Below are positions 59,124 to 64,000 of a stretch of DNA of 64,000 nt, piece after piece (position 1 is the stretch's first letter; the number at the start of each line of letters is the position of its first letter). The stretch lies in assembly GCF_014337215.1 (NCBI RefSeq), contig NZ_CP060635.1, positions 633,501 through 697,500 on the forward strand, in the 5' to 3' direction. Origin of the DNA: Wansuia hejianensis. GTDB taxonomy: Bacteria > Bacillota > Clostridia > Lachnospirales > Lachnospiraceae. Below the pieces are notes generated by a model, which had not been told where the DNA came from, did no database searches, and saw nothing but the letters and a program-made list of their open reading frames with translations. The position numbers and the translations under genes are program-made.

Positions 59124-61541
59124 ATGAACACATCATTATCATGGATCAAGAAGTATGTGCCGGATCTGGATGTTACGGCGCAGGAGTATACAGATGCGAT
59201 GACGCTTTCAGGCACGAAGGTGGAGGGCTTTGAAAAGCTGGACGAGAATCTGGACAGAATTGTCATCGGTCAGATTGAGAAAATTGAGCGCCATCCTGAC
59301 GCTGACAAGCTGATTGTGTGCCAGGTGAATGTGGGCGCGGAGACAATACAGATCGTCACAGGAGCGCCCAATGTGAAAGAGGGAGATAAGGTCCCGGTGG
59401 TGCTGGACGGCGGCAAAGTGGCCGGAGGTCATGACGGCAGTACGACGCCCGGCGGAATCAAAATAAAAGCAGGCAAGCTGAGAGGGATCGAATCCAACGG
59501 CATGATGTGCTCCATTGAAGAGCTTGGATCATCCAGGGAATTTTATCCCGAAGCCCCGGAGTCGGGGATCTATATTTTTCCTGAGGATGCCCGGGTGGGA
59601 AGCAATGCGGTCCATGCCCTGGGGTTGGATGACGTTATTTTCGAGTATGAGATCACATCAAACCGGGTGGACTGCTACAGCGTGATAGGAATTGCCAGAG
59701 AGGCAGCAGCCACCTTTGGTAAGGAATTCAGGCCTCCGGTTGTGGCGAAGACAGGAAATGGGGAAAAGGCCTCTGACTACATCCGTGTGACAGTGGAAGA
59801 CGGGAAACTCTGCCCCAGATACTGCGCCAGGGTTGTTAAAAATGTGAAAATCGGGCCGTCTCCCAAATGGATGCAGCGGTGTTTGGCGGCCAATGGTATC
59901 CGGCCGATTAACAATCTGGTGGATATCACAAATTATGTGATGGAAGAATACGGACAACCCATGCATGCCTATGACCTGGATACCATTTCCGGCCGTGAGA
60001 TCGTTGTCCGCAGGGCAAAAGCAGGTGAGAAATTCGTGACGTTAGACGGGCAGGAACGCCAGATGGACGAAAACGTGCTGATGATCTGTGACGGGGAAAA
60101 AGCGGTCGGCATTGCCGGCATCATGGGAGGCGAGAATTCCATGATTACCGATCAGGTCCGGACTGTCCTCTTTGAAGCGGCCTGTTTTGACGGGACGAAT
60201 ATCCGTCTTTCTTCCAAGAGAATCGGGCTCCGTACCGACGCGTCGGGGAAATTTGAAAAGGGGCTGGATCCCAACAATGCAGAGGCTGCCATCGACAGGG
60301 CATGCCAGCTGATGGAAGAACTGGGCGCGGGAGAAGTGGTAGGCGGAATTGTAGACTATTATCCGGTAAAGAGGGAGCCTTCCAGAGTCATTTTTGAGCC
60401 GGACAGAATCAACGGATTGTTGGGAACCGAGCTTTCCAGCGGGCAGATGCTGGATTATTTAAGCTCTGTGGAGCTGACGTATGATGAGGAAACGAATGAG
60501 ATCGTAGCGCCGACCTTCCGCCAGGACATCCACCGGACGGCAGATGTGGCTGAGGAAGTAGCCCGTTTCTACGGCTATGACAATATACCGACTACGCTGC
60601 CCAGCGGTGAAGCTACGGCAGGTAAACTCCCCTTTGAGTTAAGAGTGGAAGCGAAAGCCAGGGATGTGGCGGAATACTGCGGATTTTCCCAGGGTATGTG
60701 CTATTCCTTTGAGAGTCCGAAAGTATTTGATAAGCTGCGCATACCTGCTGACGATCCGCTTCGGAAGACCGTGACGATCATGAATCCGCTGGGAGAAGAT
60801 TTTTCTGTCATGCGGACTACGTCCCTGAACGGCATGCTGACCTCCCTGGCCACCAATTATAACCGCAGGAATAAAGACGTCAGGCTCTACGAGCTGGGAA
60901 ATGTTTATCTGCCGAAGCAGCTTCCGCTGAGTGAACTGCCTGAGGAGCGCATGAAATTTACCCTCGGAATGTATGGGAAGGGTGATTTCTATGATATGAA
61001 AGGCGTGGTAGAAGAATTCTTTGATCAGGTGGGAATGCACAGAAGGCCAGAGTATGACAGCAATGCCGGACAGCCGTTTCTTCATCCGGGACGTCAGGCG
61101 CTGGTACAGTATGAGGATGTGACGGTAGGATTCCTGGGGGAAGTTCATCCGGAGGTGGCAGCGGCTTACGGCATAGGCGGAAGGGCCTATGTGGCGGTCA
61201 TTGACCTGCCGGAGATTCTGAAATTCGCGACTTTTGACAGGAAATATGAGGGAATCGCACGTTTCCCCGCAGTGACCAGAGACCTTTCCATGGTGGTACC
61301 GAAGGATATTCAGGCAGCCCAGATCGAACACATCATTTTGCAGAGAGGCGGAAAGATTCTGGAGAGCCTCCAGCTCTTTGATATATACGAGGGCGATCAG
61401 ATTCAGAAGGGTTACAAATCCATGGCTTATTCGGCAGTATTCCGTTCCAAGGAAAAGACGCTGGAGGAGCAGGAGGTTTCGGCAGCCATGAAGAAGATTC
61501 TGAACGGGCTGGCGGAGCTGGGAATCGAGCTGCGCCAGTAA
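59124..61541 (+). CDS. pheT: Phenylalanyl-tRNA synthetase beta subunit
   Basis: The 805-residue beta subunit for tRNA binding and editing. The opening MNTSLSWIKKYVPDLD is followed by an EMAP/tRNA-binding domain (about 40-155, VGQIEKIERHPDADKL-like), B3/B4 editing and B5 domains (HRTADVAEEVARFYGYDNIP), and a C-terminal FDX-ACB anticodon-binding domain (ARFPAVTRDLSMVVPKDI). The 114-bp gap after pheS has no terminator, so the genes are co-transcribed. Confidence 0.97.
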   Translation: MNTSLSWIKKYVPDLDVTAQEYTDAMTLSGTKVEGFEKLDENLDRIVIGQIEKIERHPDADKLIVCQVNVGAETIQIVTGAPNVKEGDKVPVVLDGGKVAGGHDGSTTPGGIKIKAGKLRGIESNGMMCSIEELGSSREFYPEAPESGIYIFPEDARVGSNAVHALGLDDVIFEYEITSNRVDCYSVIGIAREAAATFGKEFRPPVVAKTGNGEKASDYIRVTVEDGKLCPRYCARVVKNVKIGPSPKWMQRCLAANGIRPINNLVDITNYVMEEYGQPMHAYDLDTISGREIVVRRAKAGEKFVTLDGQERQMDENVLMICDGEKAVGIAGIMGGENSMITDQVRTVLFEAACFDGTNIRLSSKRIGLRTDASGKFEKGLDPNNAEAAIDRACQLMEELGAGEVVGGIVDYYPVKREPSRVIFEPDRINGLLGTELSSGQMLDYLSSVELTYDEETNEIVAPTFRQDIHRTADVAEEVARFYGYDNIPTTLPSGEATAGKLPFELRVEAKARDVAEYCGFSQGMCYSFESPKVFDKLRIPADDPLRKTVTIMNPLGEDFSVMRTTSLNGMLTSLATNYNRRNKDVRLYELGNVYLPKQLPLSELPEERMKFTLGMYGKGDFYDMKGVVEEFFDQVGMHRRPEYDSNAGQPFLHPGRQALVQYEDVTVGFLGEVHPEVAAAYGIGGRAYVAVIDLPEILKFATFDRKYEGIARFPAVTRDLSMVVPKDIQAAQIEHIILQRGGKILESLQLFDIYEGDQIQKGYKSMAYSAVFRSKEKTLEEQEVSAAMKKILNGLAELGIELRQ

Positions 61542-61560
61542 ATATGGTGGTTTTTGAGGT

Positions 61561-61681
61561 ACTGCGGGTGTAATTGCCAGGTGGGGAGCAGCTTGTGCTG
61601 TTCCCCATAGTGTACCCGCAGGGCGCGCCGTAAAGCAGGCCCTGGTGGGGTGGAGAACAGCCCGCGCTGTTCCAAAGGTAT
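61561..61681 (-). repeat. Dispersed relative of the 70-bp tandem repeat
   Basis: Read on the minus strand this segment gives TACCTTTGGAACAGC, CACCCCACCAGGGC and GCGCGCCCTGCGGGTACAC, matching in order the third unit at 11263-11340. About two units are present, each with a GGAACAGC...GCTGTTC-type palindrome (GAACAGCCCGCGCTGTTC near 61656; GAGCAGCTTGTGCTGTTC near 61585). It lies between pheT and the phosphatase gene. Confidence 0.75.
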
Positions 61682-61698
61682 TATAAATGGAGGATAAT

Positions 61699-62367
61699 AT
61701 GCGCTTATATGTAATCAGACATGGAGAAACATCCTGGAATGTTGCGAGAAGGCTTCAGGGACATGCGGGGGCAGACCTGAATGAGAATGGCGTTAGGCTG
61801 GCCGAAGTGACGGCCCGGGCCATGAAGGATATACCGTTTGACCTTTGTTTTACAAGCCCTCTGACAAGGGCCGCCCATACGGCGCGGATCATTTTGGCAG
61901 GGAGAAATGTTCCGGTGATTGAAGAACCCCGCATCATGGAAATAAGCTTCGGGGAGTGGGAGGGCCTTTGCTGTGCTTCGGGCCGTTCAGAGATTCCCGG
62001 CACTAATTTTTTAGAAACTTTCCATAAGACCCCTTTCAATTACGTGCCGGCGCCCGGAGGGGAATCTATCGCCGATGTCTGTGCGAGAACAGCGGATTTT
62101 TATCAGGAGCTGTCAGGCAATCCGGAATATCAGGATAAGACGATCCTGATTTCCACTCATGGATGCGCATCACGTGCCTTTTTGCGCAATGTTTATGAGG
62201 ATAAAGAGGATTACTGGCACGGCGGCGTGCCGATGAACTGTGCCGTTAGCATCGTGGATGTGAAGGATGGCAAGGCTGTGCTGCTGGAATCAGATAAGAT
62301 TTATTATGATGCTTCTGACTGTGTGGATTATTATGCCGCTAAAGAGGAGAAAAATGAAGACAAGTGA
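61699..62367 (+). CDS. Histidine phosphatase family protein
   Basis: A 222-residue phosphoglycerate-mutase-like phosphatase. The catalytic RHG is in MRLYVIRHGETSWNVARR (His8), with ASPLTRAAHTAR-like FTSPLTRAAHTARII, the Glu region EISFGEWEG, and the second histidine in ISTHGCASRAF. I prefer the ATG at 61699 behind GGAGG over an ATG at 61687. Substrate unknown; cobalamin-pathway (CobC) and general phosphatases share this pattern. It overlaps queA by 14 bases. Confidence 0.88.
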   Translation: MRLYVIRHGETSWNVARRLQGHAGADLNENGVRLAEVTARAMKDIPFDLCFTSPLTRAAHTARIILAGRNVPVIEEPRIMEISFGEWEGLCCASGRSEIPGTNFLETFHKTPFNYVPAPGGESIADVCARTADFYQELSGNPEYQDKTILISTHGCASRAFLRNVYEDKEDYWHGGVPMNCAVSIVDVKDGKAVLLESDKIYYDASDCVDYYAAKEEKNEDK

Positions 62368-63379
62368 TTTTTATTATGAGCTGCCGGAGGAATTGATCGC
62401 ACAGGATCCGCTGGAGGACAGGAGCTCCTCCAGACTGCTGTGTCTCAACAGGGAGACAGGGGATATCCGGCACGGGCATTTCAGGGATATCCTTCAGGAA
62501 CTGCTGCCCGGAGACTGTCTTGTGGTTAATGACACGAAGGTGATACCGGCGCGGCTTTACGGACGGAAGTCCGGTACGGACGCCCTGGTTGAGATTCTGC
62601 TTCTGAAGCGCCGGGAAAATGATATCTGGGAGACTCTGGTGAAGCCTGGTAAAAAATGCAGGCCGGGCGCGGAGATTGTCTTTGGGGATGGCATTCTGAG
62701 GGGCGAGGTTCTGGATGTGGTAGATGACGGCAACCGTCTCATACAGTTCCGGTATGAAGGGATTTTTGAAGAAATTCTGGATCAGCTGGGCGAAATGCCG
62801 CTTCCTCCGTATATCACCCATAAACTGAAGGATAAAAACCGTTATCAGACCGTGTACGCGAAAAATGAGGGCTCTGCTGCCGCGCCTACGGCCGGGCTTC
62901 ATTTTACAGAGGAGCTGCTGAAGGAAGTAGAACGGTTGGGTGTGAAGATAGCGCACGTGACACTCCATGTAGGGCTGGGCACCTTCCGCCCGGTGAAAGT
63001 GGAGGATGTCTCGGAGCATCATATGCATTCGGAATTTTATGTGGTGGAAGAGGATCAGGCCAGGATGATTAACGATACGAAAGCTTCGGGAGGCCGGGTG
63101 ATCGCAGTTGGGACGACAAGCTGCAGGACGCTGGAATCAGCTACAGGAGAGGACAGTATTCTGAAAGCCGGAAGCGGGTGGACAGAAATCTTCATCTATC
63201 CGGGGTATCAGTTCCGGATGATAGACGGGCTGATTACGAATTTTCATCTGCCGGAATCCACGCTGATTATGCTGGTTTCAGCGTTTGCGGGGAAAGAGCA
63301 TGTTCTGAGGGCGTATGAAGAGGCGGTGAAAGAGAAATATAGGTTCTTTAGCTTTGGAGATGCAATGCTCATACTATAA
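62354..63379 (+). CDS. queA: S-adenosylmethionine:tRNA ribosyltransferase-isomerase
   Basis: A 341-residue enzyme forming epoxyqueuosine in tRNA from the 7-aminomethyl-7-deazaguanine base. Diagnostic segments are FYYELPEELIAQDP, CLVVNDTKVIPARLYG, AAPTAGLHFTEELL, VGLGTFRPVK and NFHLPESTLIMLVSAF. The ATG at 62354 follows AGAGGAGA; a longer frame from 62267 lies within the phosphatase gene. A terminator follows. Confidence 0.96.
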   Translation: MKTSDFYYELPEELIAQDPLEDRSSSRLLCLNRETGDIRHGHFRDILQELLPGDCLVVNDTKVIPARLYGRKSGTDALVEILLLKRRENDIWETLVKPGKKCRPGAEIVFGDGILRGEVLDVVDDGNRLIQFRYEGIFEEILDQLGEMPLPPYITHKLKDKNRYQTVYAKNEGSAAAPTAGLHFTEELLKEVERLGVKIAHVTLHVGLGTFRPVKVEDVSEHHMHSEFYVVEEDQARMINDTKASGGRVIAVGTTSCRTLESATGEDSILKAGSGWTEIFIYPGYQFRMIDGLITNFHLPESTLIMLVSAFAGKEHVLRAYEEAVKEKYRFFSFGDAMLIL

Positions 63380-63419
63380 AATAAAATGATAGGTGATACG
63401 AGAGAGCAAATAATTGAGC

Positions 63420-63457
63420 CCCCGGCAGTTAAGGAAGCTTGACTGCCGGGGATTTTT
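63420..63457 (+). terminator. Terminator after queA
   Basis: CCCCGGCAGT (63420-63429) pairs perfectly with ACTGCCGGGG (63442-63451), followed by ATTTTTG. Confidence 0.85.
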
Positions 63458-63491
63458 GTAAATCATCATATATGCCTGCCGGAGGATAAAC

Positions 63492-64000
63492 ATGAAAGTA
63501 AGAGCAGTTGTCAACAGCAATAACATCAGTGGCCTGATTGAGCGGACTTTAAATTATGTGGATCCACGTCTGGTGGATCATGGCAAGAGAGTCGCGTCCC
63601 TCGTATTCGGAATGCTCACAGTGCAGGATAAATATACTCCAAGGGAAGTCCAGGACATCTGTATTCTCTCCATGCTTCACGATATCGGCGCTTATAAGAC
63701 GGAAGAGATTAACAGGATGACACAGTTTGAATCAGAGGACGTGTGGGAACATTCCATCTATGGATATCTGTTTCTCCACGAGCTTTCTCCTCTGAAAGAA
63801 TGGGCGAAGGCGGTCATGTTCCATCATGTCCCGGTGTCCGGGCTGCCGGACACGCTGGAAAAGAACATAAGCGAGACGGCCCAGATGATCAGCCTAGCAG
63901 ACAGGATTGATATGTATCTGCAGAGCAGCTCTGATATTGAAACTCTGCTGCGTTATCTGGAGCAGGTGAGAGATTTAAAATTTGACGGGCACATCCTGGA
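63492..64000 (+). CDS. HD-domain phosphohydrolase (partial, runs off the window)
   Basis: At least 169 residues read open from the ATG at 63492 (CGGAGG nine bases upstream) to the window end. HD-type metal ligands are visible as VDHGKRVA, MLHDIGAYK, EHSIYGYLFLHE, MFHHVPV and SLADRIDMY, close to HD-GYP proteins that hydrolyse cyclic di-nucleotides. The HDIGAYK motif and lack of a full GYP motif in the visible part make the exact class uncertain. Confidence 0.8.
   Translation, partial: MKVRAVVNSNNISGLIERTLNYVDPRLVDHGKRVASLVFGMLTVQDKYTPREVQDICILSMLHDIGAYKTEEINRMTQFESEDVWEHSIYGYLFLHELSPLKEWAKAVMFHHVPVSGLPDTLEKNISETAQMISLADRIDMYLQSSSDIETLLRYLEQVRDLKFDGHIL

Overview
The window is chromosome of an anaerobic, acetogenic, endospore-lineage Clostridium relative, most likely a Lachnospiraceae member close to Blautia. 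This rests on an almost complete Wood-Ljungdahl (reductive acetyl-CoA) gene cluster, the sporulation gene spoIVA, Gram-positive features (T-box, YlxM-Ffh, lipoprotein-type sugar binding protein, AGGAGG ribosome sites) and mid-range GC. The assignment is by protein recognition only. No tRNA or rRNA gene, CRISPR array, transposase or phage gene was seen.

Layout. 1-2.3 kb: tail of an unidentified gene, then topB. 2.4-11 kb: a DeoR-type repressor divergent from a six-gene carbohydrate operon (FGGY kinase, URO-D-family protein, binding protein, RbsA-like ATPase, RbsC-like permease, polyol dehydrogenase); import, oxidation to a ketose and phosphorylation of a sugar alcohol is the simplest reading. 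11-13.2 kb: a tandem 70-bp repeat, citrate synthase and a 285-bp palindromic element. 13.2-21.9 kb: translation, secretion and ribosome-assembly genes (ylxM-ffh-rpsP-khpA-rimM-trmD-rplS-lepB-rbgA-rnhB-yraN-pgeF), with an extra zinc-ribbon membrane gene and an unusually long TrmD. 22-27.6 kb: a PRPP synthetase divergent from DUF512 radical-SAM-like protein-der-plsY-gpsA. 27.8-28.6 kb: an aldo/keto reductase.

28.9-45.9 kb is the acetogenesis region: His-rich protein, cooT, metF, cooC, acsA, cooC, acsB, acsD, acsC, acsE, acsV, a DUF3786 gene, fhs, fchA, folD. Methyl branch (Fhs, FchA, FolD, MetF, AcsE) and carbonyl branch (AcsA/B with corrinoid protein AcsC/D) are both present, with nickel handling (CooC x2, CooT, His-rich protein) and corrinoid reactivation (AcsV). 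Internal terminators and new promoters divide it into several units. Sequences matching the clostridial Rex (NADH/NAD+) operator lie in front of it and at the acsV promoter.

46-64 kb: spoIVA; a cluster of a four-zinc-ribbon protein, a 1358-residue membrane-anchored von Willebrand A protein, a secreted Ig-like protein and a small zinc-ribbon membrane protein that I cannot assign to a known system; a probable 6S RNA; a SpoIID-domain protein; a YihY-family membrane protein; a Phe T-box and pheST; a second copy of the 70-bp repeat family; a histidine phosphatase; queA; and the start of an HD-domain protein.

Most interesting unexplained items: the vWA/zinc-ribbon/Ig-like cluster, the Rex-like sites around the Wood-Ljungdahl genes, two families of palindromic intergenic repeats whose hairpins change sequence but keep pairing, and the TrmD C-terminal extension.
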